From Candidatus Merdivivens pullicola (GTDB taxonomy: Bacteria; Bacteroidota; Bacteroidia; Bacteroidales; UBA932), in the NCBI GenBank assembly GCA_017694945.1, contig JADIMA010000032.1, positions 1-35,986 of the forward strand: a stretch of DNA of 35,986 nucleotides, written 5' to 3'. How positions within the stretch are numbered: the stretch's first letter is position 1; every line of letters starts with the position of its first letter. This document shows positions 8,798-16,643 of the stretch, piece after piece. Below the pieces are notes generated by a model. The model was not told the origin of the DNA, did not search any database, and worked only from the letters and a program-made list of their open reading frames with translations. Both the position numbers and the translations under genes were made by a program.

Positions 8798-9727
8798 ATG
8801 AGGAATTTTTGGCCAGATATGCTGTTCGCGGTGATGAGGGGATTGTCTTTTTTGCCCCTGCGGCTGCATTATGTCAATGCCCGAGTCCTTGCATGGGTGC
8901 TGATGGATGTGGCGGGGTATCGCCGGCAGGTGCTTGAAGCCAACCTGAAAGCGGCAATGCCCGGACTGGATAGACAGGAGCGGCTGAAAATCATGAAAGA
9001 TTATTACCGGAACATAGCCGACCTTATTGCGGAGTTCGTGTGGTGCGTGGGCAAGGACGGCGCCCTTCTTGAGAAAAAAGGTTTTGTCCGGCTGGAGCAG
9101 GCCGGCATTCTGGAAGAATTGCATAAAAAAGGGCGAGGGGTCATGTGCCTTTGCAGCCATTCCGGCAACTGGGAGATGTATCCTGCGGCGGTTGACCTGT
9201 ATTCATCGGGGGGAGAGTTCGTAAAGTCGGATTTTGCTACCACGTACAAGCGATTGAGGAACGATTTTTGGGAGGCGGTCACCCTCAAGGCGCGGACATA
9301 CGGGAAATGCGACCCCGGGCAGTTTGTAGATAGCCGTTCGATATTGCGATATATGGTGAAGCACAAGGATGACGGGAAGATATATTTTTTCCTTGTAGAT
9401 CAGTACCCATACCAGACACCTTATTATATAGGGGAGTTTTTCGGGCTTCCGACGGATGCCATGATGGGCGCCGCCAACCTTGCTGAGCGGTTTGCAATGC
9501 CGGTGATTTACCTGCATAACATACGGGTTGGGCGCGGCCGTTATGTTCTCAGGCCGCAGAAGATCTGTGACGATGCGTCTGTCATGGGTGCGGATGCCAT
9601 GATGAAGCAGTATTTTAAGATATTGGAAAAAGACGTGCTGGACAATCCGTCAGGCTGGCTGTGGAGCCATAAAAGGTGGAAAAACATAGAGGGGATGTAC
9701 CCTCGCAAGAGAAAGAAAAAACATTGA
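8798..9727 (+). CDS. Lysophospholipid/lipid A acyltransferase (LpxL/HtrB family)
   Basis: Members of this inner-membrane family add secondary acyl chains to lipid A. The 309-residue product has a hydrophobic N-terminus (about 8-38) and the H-x4-D/E catalytic motif as H121-SGNW-E126. The downstream DQYPYQTPYYIGEFFGLPTDAMMGAANLAERF segment corresponds to the family's conserved block. The ATG at 8798 is only a few bases after the predicted transcription start, so the mRNA would be nearly leaderless. The in-frame ATG at 8819 gives a normal short leader with an upstream AGGA and is a serious alternative. The gene is followed 2 bp later by the DUF4831 gene, so they are co-transcribed. The symbol lpxL is not asserted because the position of acylation cannot be read from the sequence. 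Confidence 0.85.
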   Translation: MRNFWPDMLFAVMRGLSFLPLRLHYVNARVLAWVLMDVAGYRRQVLEANLKAAMPGLDRQERLKIMKDYYRNIADLIAEFVWCVGKDGALLEKKGFVRLEQAGILEELHKKGRGVMCLCSHSGNWEMYPAAVDLYSSGGEFVKSDFATTYKRLRNDFWEAVTLKARTYGKCDPGQFVDSRSILRYMVKHKDDGKIYFFLVDQYPYQTPYYIGEFFGLPTDAMMGAANLAERFAMPVIYLHNIRVGRGRYVLRPQKICDDASVMGADAMMKQYFKILEKDVLDNPSGWLWSHKRWKNIEGMYPRKRKKKH

Positions 9728-9729
9728 TT

Positions 9730-10770
9730 ATGTACAGGAAGATATTTTTGACTATTTCGGCCCTGGCCGTTTCCGTTTTCATGGCCGGAGGCAAAACTCC
9801 GGGAAAGATTTTTTATACCCTGCCTTCTACTACTGTTTCGATGGAGGTGGAAGCGTTGTGTGAGAATTTTCATGCCGGCCCGTATGCGGCATACGCGATG
9901 AAGTATTTGGGCATCGATGCGCGCCAGCAAGACCAGAAAACATATACTTTAAGGAATATCAGGCTCGTGCCGAGGATTGAGGCGGATTTTTCTGAAACAT
10001 ACGAAATCAGTTCCGGCTCATCTACAATAGATGCGGCGGACATGCTGAAACTCACTTCCCAGGGCCTCATATCCATTCCCGGCGATTTTGACGGCAGGAC
10101 TGAAGTGTGGCGTTTTCCGTCATACAAGGATTCAGGGCGTTTTAACGAGACTGCGGCGGACGGCAATTTTTCTTCCGAAACGGTAGAGTTGTACCGCATG
10201 GAGGAGCGCGACGGAGTGTATGAGAGGATTTCCGTCCAGCAGACCCAGGTCGTTGCAAAGAGCCTTGAGAAGAAGGCTGCCGAGACGGCCGCGGCCATTT
10301 TCCGTCTCAGGGAAAAACGCGAGCAGATTGTCACTGGAGATACAGACGCTACTTTTGACGGGGAGGCCCTCGGTGCGGCAGTGGCCGAGATAACCAGGCT
10401 GGAAGAGCAGTATATGACGCTGTTCCTGGGCTATACCGATTATTCGGTGCAGAGGATGAATTTTGACTTCACCCCTCAGCCGGGGAAGGAGCAGGTTTAT
10501 GTCGCTTTCAGGATTTCGGACAACGAGGGGCTGCTTCCGTCCGACAACGTTTCGGGCAGGCCGGTTGTCGCAATGCTTGAACTGGAGAAAAATACTGCCG
10601 CCGAATCATTTTCCCCGGACGAGGTCAAAGGAGACATGCTGCTGTATTACAGGATTCCGGCAGTCGCTACGGTCAAGATAGTTGACGGGACTTCGCTGCT
10701 CGCCCAGAGCCGCATCCAGTTTTACCAGTTGGGAAAGACCGTTTCGATGCCGGTCAGGCTGCTGCGCTGA
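9730..10770 (+). CDS. DUF4831 family protein
   Basis: This 347-residue product starts with MYRKIFLTISALAVSVFMA, a probable signal peptide. Conserved-looking blocks follow: an N-terminal FYTLPSTTVSMEVEAL and FHAGPYAAYAMKYLGI segment, then residues about 55-80 (KTYTLRNIRLVPRIEADFSETYEI). These match my memory of the Bacteroidota-specific DUF4831 family, whose function is unknown. A charged helical stretch (about 165-215, EKKAAETAAAIFRLREKREQI) precedes a beta-rich C-terminal part. I use the ATG at 9730, 2 bp after the acyltransferase stop; an upstream in-frame start would add 18 residues before the signal peptide and bury it. An envelope role is inferred from the export signal and its neighbour. 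Confidence 0.75.
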   Translation: MYRKIFLTISALAVSVFMAGGKTPGKIFYTLPSTTVSMEVEALCENFHAGPYAAYAMKYLGIDARQQDQKTYTLRNIRLVPRIEADFSETYEISSGSSTIDAADMLKLTSQGLISIPGDFDGRTEVWRFPSYKDSGRFNETAADGNFSSETVELYRMEERDGVYERISVQQTQVVAKSLEKKAAETAAAIFRLREKREQIVTGDTDATFDGEALGAAVAEITRLEEQYMTLFLGYTDYSVQRMNFDFTPQPGKEQVYVAFRISDNEGLLPSDNVSGRPVVAMLELEKNTAAESFSPDEVKGDMLLYYRIPAVATVKIVDGTSLLAQSRIQFYQLGKTVSMPVRLLR

Positions 10771-10814
10771 TAGTCGGGCGGTGACAATGCAATGCGGTTG
10801 TGATTTTCAGCCGT

Positions 10815-10822
10815 TATTTTTG
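10815..10822 (+). promoter_or_regulatory. Possible -7 box for pepD
   Basis: TATTTTTG lies 38 bp before the pepD start. The nearest TTG (10798-10800) is only 14 nt upstream, closer than usual, so this is a weak call. Confidence 0.4.
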
Positions 10823-10859
10823 CCGGAAGTAAAATAAAGTTCATTAAAACATATAAATC

Positions 10860-12317
10860 ATGACAATCAAAGATCTCAATCCACAGATTGTGTGGAAAAA
10901 TTTTTATGCGATGACTCAGATACCGCGCCCGTCAAAGAAAGAAGGCAAGGCGGTCGAGTTTCTGTACAATTTCGGTAAAAGCCTCGGCCTTGACACTTAC
11001 AAGGACGAGATAGGCAATATAATCATCCGAAAACCAGCGACCCCGGGTATGGAGAACCGTATGGGTGTAATCCTCCAGGCCCACATAGACATGGTTCCTC
11101 AGAAAAATGCCGACAAGGTGCATGATTTTGAAAAAGATCCGATAGAGACCCGTGTTGACGGGGACTGGGTGCGTGCCAACGGTACCACTCTCGGAGCGGA
11201 CAACGGTCTCGGCGTTGCGGTGGCAATGTCCGTTCTTGAATCGAAAGATCTTGTACACGGCCCTGTGGAAGTGCTCCTCACAATAGACGAGGAAACAGGA
11301 ATGACAGGGGCAAGGGCTCTTAAACCGGGTCTTCTCAAGGGCGACATCCTTGTCAATCTTGACTCCGAGACTGAAGGCGAACTGTATGTCGGCTGCGCCG
11401 GCGGTCTTGATGTCGAGGCTGTATTCAAATACGAGGAAAAACAGGTTCCTTCTGCTGGCTATGTTCCGTTCAGGCTGAATGTGAAAGGTTTCAAGGGAGG
11501 ACATTCGGGCATGGACATCATTTTGGGCAGGGCGAATGCCAACAAACTGATGGCCAGGGTGCTTCTTCCTTTGATCAGAGATTTCGGCGCTCTGCTCTGC
11601 AATATAGAAGGAGGTACTCTCCGCAATGCTATTCCGAGGGAGGCGTTTGCAGTGATACTCGTTCCGGTGTCGAATATAGATGCCGTAAAGGCCAGCGTAG
11701 CCAAGGCTGCTGCGGAAATCAAGGACGAGTATGCCCTTGCGGATCCGGACGGAGAGGTATTTCTTGAGGAGGCCCAGGCTCCGGAAAAATATATGGAAGA
11801 GAATGCTGCTCTCCGTTATGTGAAAGCCGTTCATTGCTGCCCTAACGGGGTCGAAAGGATGAGCGATGCGATGCCTGGCCTCGTAGAGACTTCCAACAAC
11901 ATGGCTGTCATAAAGGCAGAAGGCGGCAAGGCTTCAGTGCTTACGCTCATGCGCGGTTCGGTTGACAGCGCGAAAGACGCTTTCGCCGAAGATATCAGAT
12001 GCCTCTTCGAACTTGCAGGGGCGGAGATTTCTTTCTCGGGCGGATACAGCGGCTGGGCTCCGAAGATGGATTCTCCGATACTTTCTACCATGAAACGCAT
12101 CTATAAGGGGCTTTACGGAAACGAGCCTGCCGTCATGGCCATCCATGCCGGTCTCGAATGCGGCATCCTCGGCGGAACATACCCTAACTGGGACATGATT
12201 TCGTGCGGCCCTACGATCAAGAGCCCTCACTCTCCTGACGAGAGGACCGACTGGCATTCGGTGGAAAAATGGTGGAATTTCATCAAGAAGGTTCTTGAAG
12301 AAATACCGGCAAAATAA
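10860..12317 (+). CDS. pepD: Aminoacyl-histidine dipeptidase (M20, cytosol non-specific dipeptidase)
   Basis: This 485-residue zinc metallopeptidase cleaves Xaa-His and other dipeptides in the cytosol. Visible M20 features are the metal-binding QAHIDMVPQ (H75, D77), TTLGADNGLGVA (bridging D114), and DEETGMTGA (E142/E143, general base and metal ligand). A lid-domain GHSGMDI segment and the C-terminal HAGLECGIL and SPHSPDERT complete the set. Length and order match E. coli PepD (485 residues). No signal peptide is present. It is probably a monocistronic gene, since the next gene has its own strong promoter. There is no clear terminator after it. Confidence 0.96.
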   Translation: MTIKDLNPQIVWKNFYAMTQIPRPSKKEGKAVEFLYNFGKSLGLDTYKDEIGNIIIRKPATPGMENRMGVILQAHIDMVPQKNADKVHDFEKDPIETRVDGDWVRANGTTLGADNGLGVAVAMSVLESKDLVHGPVEVLLTIDEETGMTGARALKPGLLKGDILVNLDSETEGELYVGCAGGLDVEAVFKYEEKQVPSAGYVPFRLNVKGFKGGHSGMDIILGRANANKLMARVLLPLIRDFGALLCNIEGGTLRNAIPREAFAVILVPVSNIDAVKASVAKAAAEIKDEYALADPDGEVFLEEAQAPEKYMEENAALRYVKAVHCCPNGVERMSDAMPGLVETSNNMAVIKAEGGKASVLTLMRGSVDSAKDAFAEDIRCLFELAGAEISFSGGYSGWAPKMDSPILSTMKRIYKGLYGNEPAVMAIHAGLECGILGGTYPNWDMISCGPTIKSPHSPDERTDWHSVEKWWNFIKKVLEEIPAK

Positions 12318-12334
12318 CCGGCGGTTAAAAAAGT

Positions 12335-12365
12335 TTTGTTTATACGGAATTTTTACATACCTTTG
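12335..12365 (+). promoter_or_regulatory. Promoter of the rpsF-rpsR-rplI operon
   Basis: TTTG (12335-12338), a 19 nt spacer and TACCTTTG (12358-12365) form a textbook Bacteroidota promoter about 60 bp before rpsF. Confidence 0.8.
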
Positions 12366-12400
12366 CAGCCCTTTTCGGCGGTTTTGTCCGGAAAGGGTTG
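12366..12400 (+). promoter_or_regulatory. Leader hairpin upstream of rpsF (possible S6:S18-binding motif)
   Basis: At the very 5' end of the predicted transcript CAGCCCTTT (12366-12374) pairs with AAAGGGTTG (12392-12400), with an inner CGG/CCG (12376-12378 and 12388-12390). Leaders of rpsF-rpsR operons in many bacteria carry a hairpin with a CCG element bound by the S6:S18 complex for feedback control. Position and CCG fit, but the match is by eye. Confidence 0.45.
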
Positions 12401-12429
12401 TGTTTTATTAATTTATTAAATTTTTACAG

Positions 12430-12783
12430 ATGATTAAACAGTACGAAACCGTTTTCATTGCAACTCCCGTTTTGTCTGATGCCCAGATGAAGGAAGCGGT
12501 TGCTAAGTACACATCGCTCATCACTGATAACGGTGGTGAAATCGTGTACCAGGAAGATTGGGGACTCAGAAAGTTGGCATACCCAATCCAGAAAAAGACA
12601 TCGGGATTCTATTATCTCATCGAATTCCGTGCGGATTCCAGTTTCATTGACAATCTTGAAACCCAGTATCGCCGTGATGAAAGGATTATCAGGTTCCTGA
12701 CTTTCTCAATGGACAAATACGCTATCGCATATGCGGAAAAGAGAAGGGCTAACAAGGAAAATAAAGAGAAAAAGGAGGAATAA
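12430..12783 (+). CDS. rpsF: 30S ribosomal protein S6
   Basis: This 117-residue ribosomal protein binds S18 in the platform of the small subunit. It has the family's beginning ([13 protein letters not shown]), the [11 protein letters not shown] and SGFYYLIEF strands and the basic tail with [20 protein letters not shown]. The tail is rich in K/E/N, as in other Bacteroidota. It is first in the S6-S18-L9 operon, 2 bp before rpsR. The preceding leader hairpin may provide S6:S18 feedback. Confidence 0.97.
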   Translation: MIKQYETVFIATPVLSDAQMKEAVAKYTSLITDNGGEIVYQEDWGLRKLAYPIQKKTSGFYYLIEFRADSSFIDNLETQYRRDERIIRFLTFSMDKYAIAYAEKRRANKENKEKKEE

Positions 12784-12785
12784 TC

Positions 12786-13055
12786 ATGGCTGCAACTAAC
12801 AACGAAATCCGTTATCTGAACCCTCCTACGGTAGAGGTGAGAAAGAAAAAATACTGCCGTTTCAAAAAGGCAGGAATCAAGTACATAGATTACAAGGATC
12901 CTGAATTCCTTAAGAAATTCCTTAACGAGCAGGGTAAGATACTCCCACGCCGCCTTACCGGTACCTCTCTCAAATATCAGAGAAGAGTGTCCCAGGCAAT
13001 CAAGAGGGCAAGGCACCTTGCGCTTCTTCCTTATGTCACTGACCTTTTGAAATAA
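12786..13055 (+). CDS. rpsR: 30S ribosomal protein S18
   Basis: This 89-residue protein has the S18 core: [36 protein letters not shown] followed by [27 protein letters not shown]. It retains a single Cys in the YCRF segment and not a zinc-binding quartet, so it appears to be a zinc-independent (C-minus) form. It lies between rpsF (2 bp gap) and rplI (15 bp gap to the ATG I prefer). Confidence 0.97.
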   Translation: MAATNNEIRYLNPPTVEVRKKKYCRFKKAGIKYIDYKDPEFLKKFLNEQGKILPRRLTGTSLKYQRRVSQAIKRARHLALLPYVTDLLK

Positions 13056-13070
13056 TTGGAGGATAAAGAT

Positions 13071-13517
13071 ATGGTAGAGATTATACTTAAACAGGATGTG
13101 GCCAACCTCGGCCTTAAAGACGATGTCGTGACTGTAAGGAACGGTTACGCTCTCAATTATCTTATCCCTCAGGGCATGGCGATAATGGCTACTGCTTCAG
13201 CAAAGAAAGTTCATGCTGAAAATCTTCGCCAGCGCGCCCACAAAGAGGCCAAACTCCGTGAGGAAGCAGAGGCTTTGGCTGCCAGACTCGGCGAGGTTCA
13301 ACTCAAGATTGCTGCCAAGGCGAGCGAGAATGGCAAGATATTCGGTTCTGTCGGCAACATCCAGGTTGCAGAGGCTCTTGCAGTTGCCGGAATCGAAGTT
13401 GACCGCAAGGATATCGAGTGCGAAGCAGTAAAGGAACTCGGAAACTACGAGGCCGTTGTGAAGTGCTACAGGGATATCAAGGGCGTTGTCAAGTTCGAGG
13501 TAGTAGCCGAAGAATAA
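13071..13517 (+). CDS. rplI: 50S ribosomal protein L9
   Basis: This 148-residue protein has the L9 N-domain (EIILKQDVANLGLKDDVVTVRNGYALNYLIPQGMA), the long connecting helix (about 40-75) and the C-domain with KIFGSVGNIQVAEAL. L9 sits at the base of the L1 stalk and affects reading-frame maintenance. I chose the ATG at 13071: a good Shine-Dalgarno (GGAGGA, about 13058-13063) precedes it at proper spacing, and the signature then begins at the N-terminus. An upstream in-frame start at 13056 would include the Shine-Dalgarno itself. It is last in the operon and is followed by a strong terminator. Confidence 0.97.
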   Translation: MVEIILKQDVANLGLKDDVVTVRNGYALNYLIPQGMAIMATASAKKVHAENLRQRAHKEAKLREEAEALAARLGEVQLKIAAKASENGKIFGSVGNIQVAEALAVAGIEVDRKDIECEAVKELGNYEAVVKCYRDIKGVVKFEVVAEE

Positions 13518-13570
13518 ACAGCAGAGGTTTTAATGGTTTCATAATTAGTTCTCTTCAGAGAGAGACAGGA

Positions 13571-13601
13571 AGGCTGCCGAAGCAATTTGGCAGCCTTTTT
13601 G
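13571..13601 (+). terminator. Terminator of the rpsF operon
   Basis: AGGCTGCC (13571-13578) and GGCAGCCT (13589-13596) form a perfect 8 bp stem followed by a run of T. Confidence 0.92.
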
Positions 13602-13634
13602 TTGTGCGGGGGTGCGAAATATCCGAAAATGTTA

Positions 13635-13642
13635 TATATTTG
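13635..13642 (+). promoter_or_regulatory. -7 box for the M16 peptidase gene
   Basis: TATATTTG lies 46 bp before the ATG and matches the -7 consensus. The closest TTG upstream is 30 nt away, so the -33 element is unclear. Confidence 0.5.
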
Positions 13643-13688
13643 TGCTTTTGTTAAAGGAAAAGTAATAATTCTTAACTAAATATTTAAA

Positions 13689-16538
13689 ATGAAAAGGTTT
13701 TTTATAGCAGTAGTCGCAGTTTTTGCCGCTTCGTTCGCTTTTTCGGCGCATGCGCAGATGCTGCTGCCTAACGACGAGACTGTCCGTGTAGGCAAGTTGG
13801 ACAATGGCTTGACTTATTACATCAAGCACAATGACAAACCGGCTCAAAGGGCTGAATTTTATCTTGCTACGCATGTCGGAGCCATTCAGGAAACTCCGGA
13901 TCAGGACGGTCTGGCGCATTTCCTTGAGCACATGTGTTTCAACGGAACCAAGAATTTCCCTGGAAAGATGCTTCTTGAATATCTCCAGAGCATAGGCGCG
14001 AATTTCGGATACAACATCAATGCTGCAACAGGCGTGGAGCAGACTACATACATGCTTAACAATATTCCTGTTGTCCGCGAGGGCATTATTGACACCTGCC
14101 TTATGGTCATTCACGACTATTCGCATTTCGTGACAAACGATCCGGCTGAAATCGATGCTGAAAGGGGAGTCATTGTCGAAGAGCGCCGTAGCCGCAGGAC
14201 TGCTGACTGGAGGATGCATGAGCAGGAACTCCCATATCTCTACGGGGATTCAAAATATGCTACCTGCACCCTTATAGGCTCGGAAGAAAATCTTCTCAAT
14301 TTCAAGCCTGAATCATTGTGGAACTTCTACAAGACCTGGTACCGTCCGGATCTCCAGGCTGTCATCGTAGTGGGCGATATCGATGTGGATGCAATAGAGC
14401 AGAAGATTAAAGATATGTGGTCGGATGTTCCGGCTCCTGAAACTCCTCTGAACAAAGTGATGCCTTCAATCCCGGCCAATGCCGAGCCGCTTGTGGGTAT
14501 CATAACGGATCCTGAGGCTACTTCCACCAGCGTTACAATTGTCAGCAGGTATGATGCAATGCCGTCAGAGTACAATGCTTATGACATAGGCATGACGATG
14601 GATTTGATGAAAGAACTCATATACAGCATGTTCTCTGAAAGATACAATGATATCGCAATGCAGGCGGATGCTCCGTTCATAAACGCTATTTCGGCAAATA
14701 CCGGTCTGACGGAACTGTGCGAGGCGTTTTATTCCCAGATTACCTGCAAGGATGGCGACGCTCTCAACGCATTCAAGGCTGTCATGACTGAAGTCGAGAA
14801 GGCAAAGAGGTTCGGTTTCACCGAAGGCGAACTTGAGCGCGCTAAGGCAAAACTGCTTTCAAGGTACGAAAGGGCTGCTGAAAGCGCAGACACCAGGGAA
14901 AATGCCGACTTCGTGGATTCTTACATCAACAACTTCTTCTTCCATTATCCTTATATGGATCCTAAAGTCGAATATGAACTGGTACAGGCTATTTTGGGTC
15001 AGATCGACGTGACGATGATGACACAACTCGCATCCGAATTCATAACAGAGGACAATCTTTCCATAATATACAAGGCTCCTGAGAAAGCAGGTCTCGTACA
15101 TCCTACGGCACAGGAATTCCTTGATGTCATGGCTGCCGTAAAGGCTTCTGAAATCCAGCCTAATGAGGACGTGGTAATGAATGAGCCTCTGCTTGATGCT
15201 TCGTCTTTGAAAGGTTCCAAGGTTAAAAAGACTGAAGAGGGCGTTTTCGGTACTACCGTATGGACTTTGAAAAACGGTATCCAGGTAGTCGTAAGGCCTT
15301 CGTCTGAAAACAAAGATCAGATTGTCCTCCGTCTTGAGGCCGAAGGAGGTCTGTCGCTCGTTCCTGACGAGGAAACAGGTTCGATGAATGTTTATTCCGG
15401 ACTGTATGCAGGGGACCAGGGACTTTCCAAGTTCTCGGCTACCGACCTCAGGAAGGTGCTTGCCGGCAAGTCTGTCAATGTGACTCCTTTCATCGGGTCC
15501 CGCGAAGCAGGCATTACAGGTACTTCTACCAGGAAGGATTTTGAAACTGCGATGCAGCTGATGTACCTTTACTGTGTAGAACCTCGTTTCAGCCAGGATG
15601 AATATAACGCTGTTGTCAACAGGTATCTCCCGATATTTGAAAACATGGTAAACCAGCCTAATTTCAAATTGCAGAAGAGATTTACGGAACTGGCTTACGG
15701 CGAGAATCCTCGCGTGCACACCCTTTCTCCTGAACTTGTCAAGAACGGAGACCTTTCTGTGATGGAAAAGAACTACCGTATGCTTTTCAGCAATTTCAAG
15801 GGTGCGAAACTCTATATCTTCGGTGATGTTGACATTGATGCCATCAAGCCGCTTGTAGAAAAATATGCCGGTTCTCTTCCGGTAGAGAAAAAGCCGGTTG
15901 AAACAATAGAGAGGAATCTTGACATTCTTCCTGGTACTATCGAGGAGTACTATGAAGTCGATATGGAGACTCCGATGTCAACCGCCCTGCTCGTATGGAA
16001 CGGAGACATGCCGTACTCTACAAAGGATATGACAGTGATGCGTTATCTCAGCAACTGCCTCGACATTCTCTATACAAAGACAATCAGGGAGGAAGAAGGC
16101 GGTACTTACGGTGTTTCTACCATAGGCGACCTGTATAAAGAGCCGAAGGAGGAATTCATTCTCCAGATTATCTGGCAGATGAATCCTGATATGACTGAAA
16201 AACTTGTCAACAAGGTGCTTGACGGTTTCAAGGACATAGCGGAGAACGGCCCTACGGAAGAGCAATATACCATGTCCAAGGAAAACTTCCTGAAGGAGAT
16301 TTCCGAAGAACGTCTCAGCAATTACTGGTGGATGAACCAGACCAAGTTCATGATGGATCATGGCATCGACCAGGCTACCAACGAGGCCGAGGTGATTGAA
16401 AGCGTTACGCGTGAAGATATCCGCGACCTTGCGAAGAAGATTATTTCACAGCCTAACTTCATTGAACTTGTTATGATTCCTGCCGCTGCTGAGGCTCAGG
16501 CAGAAGCAGTTGAGGCAGAAGTCCCTCAGGCTGCATAA
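13689..16538 (+). CDS. M16 family (pitrilysin/insulinase-like) zinc metallopeptidase
   Basis: This 949-residue protein is predicted to be exported (signal peptide about 1-22, AFSAHAQ). It has the inverted zinc motif HxxEH as H77-FL-E80-H81, and the distal ligand E158 (AERGVIVEE) lies 77 residues after H81, as expected for M16. The N-terminal half carries the active domain. A second homologous half (about 510-930), including EEEGGTYGVS near the substrate-binding R/Y region, lacks the zinc motif, as in two-domain M16 enzymes. It should degrade peptides in the periplasm. It is a single gene between two terminators. The C-terminal tail (about 935-949) is rich in A and E. Confidence 0.93.
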   Translation: MKRFFIAVVAVFAASFAFSAHAQMLLPNDETVRVGKLDNGLTYYIKHNDKPAQRAEFYLATHVGAIQETPDQDGLAHFLEHMCFNGTKNFPGKMLLEYLQSIGANFGYNINAATGVEQTTYMLNNIPVVREGIIDTCLMVIHDYSHFVTNDPAEIDAERGVIVEERRSRRTADWRMHEQELPYLYGDSKYATCTLIGSEENLLNFKPESLWNFYKTWYRPDLQAVIVVGDIDVDAIEQKIKDMWSDVPAPETPLNKVMPSIPANAEPLVGIITDPEATSTSVTIVSRYDAMPSEYNAYDIGMTMDLMKELIYSMFSERYNDIAMQADAPFINAISANTGLTELCEAFYSQITCKDGDALNAFKAVMTEVEKAKRFGFTEGELERAKAKLLSRYERAAESADTRENADFVDSYINNFFFHYPYMDPKVEYELVQAILGQIDVTMMTQLASEFITEDNLSIIYKAPEKAGLVHPTAQEFLDVMAAVKASEIQPNEDVVMNEPLLDASSLKGSKVKKTEEGVFGTTVWTLKNGIQVVVRPSSENKDQIVLRLEAEGGLSLVPDEETGSMNVYSGLYAGDQGLSKFSATDLRKVLAGKSVNVTPFIGSREAGITGTSTRKDFETAMQLMYLYCVEPRFSQDEYNAVVNRYLPIFENMVNQPNFKLQKRFTELAYGENPRVHTLSPELVKNGDLSVMEKNYRMLFSNFKGAKLYIFGDVDIDAIKPLVEKYAGSLPVEKKPVETIERNLDILPGTIEEYYEVDMETPMSTALLVWNGDMPYSTKDMTVMRYLSNCLDILYTKTIREEEGGTYGVSTIGDLYKEPKEEFILQIIWQMNPDMTEKLVNKVLDGFKDIAENGPTEEQYTMSKENFLKEISEERLSNYWWMNQTKFMMDHGIDQATNEAEVIESVTREDIRDLAKKIISQPNFIELVMIPAAAEAQAEAVEAEVPQAA

Positions 16539-16565
16539 AACAGTCGGGCTGTTCATGTATATTGA

Positions 16566-16593
16566 GGCGCGGGAAGTTTCCTGCGCCTTTTTT
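16566..16593 (+). terminator. Terminator of the M16 peptidase gene
   Basis: GGCGCGGGAA and TTCCTGCGCC form a 10 bp stem with one G-T pair and a 2 nt apex, followed by a T run. Confidence 0.85.
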
Positions 16594-16606
16594 CGTTAAA
16601 AAATAG

Positions 16607-16614
16607 TATCTTTG
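16607..16614 (+). promoter_or_regulatory. -7 box for the ileS operon
   Basis: TATCTTTG lies 30 bp upstream of the ileS ATG and matches the -7 consensus. No TTTG is at the expected -33 position. Confidence 0.55.
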
Positions 16615-16643
16615 CAATTTGTTGGAAAATTGTATAAAATATT

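Noticed and set aside
10932-11834. A 300-residue minus-strand ORF opposite pepD
   Set aside because: It is long but entirely inside pepD, with atypical His/Arg/Phe-rich composition and no promoter. pepD has all of its catalytic motifs.
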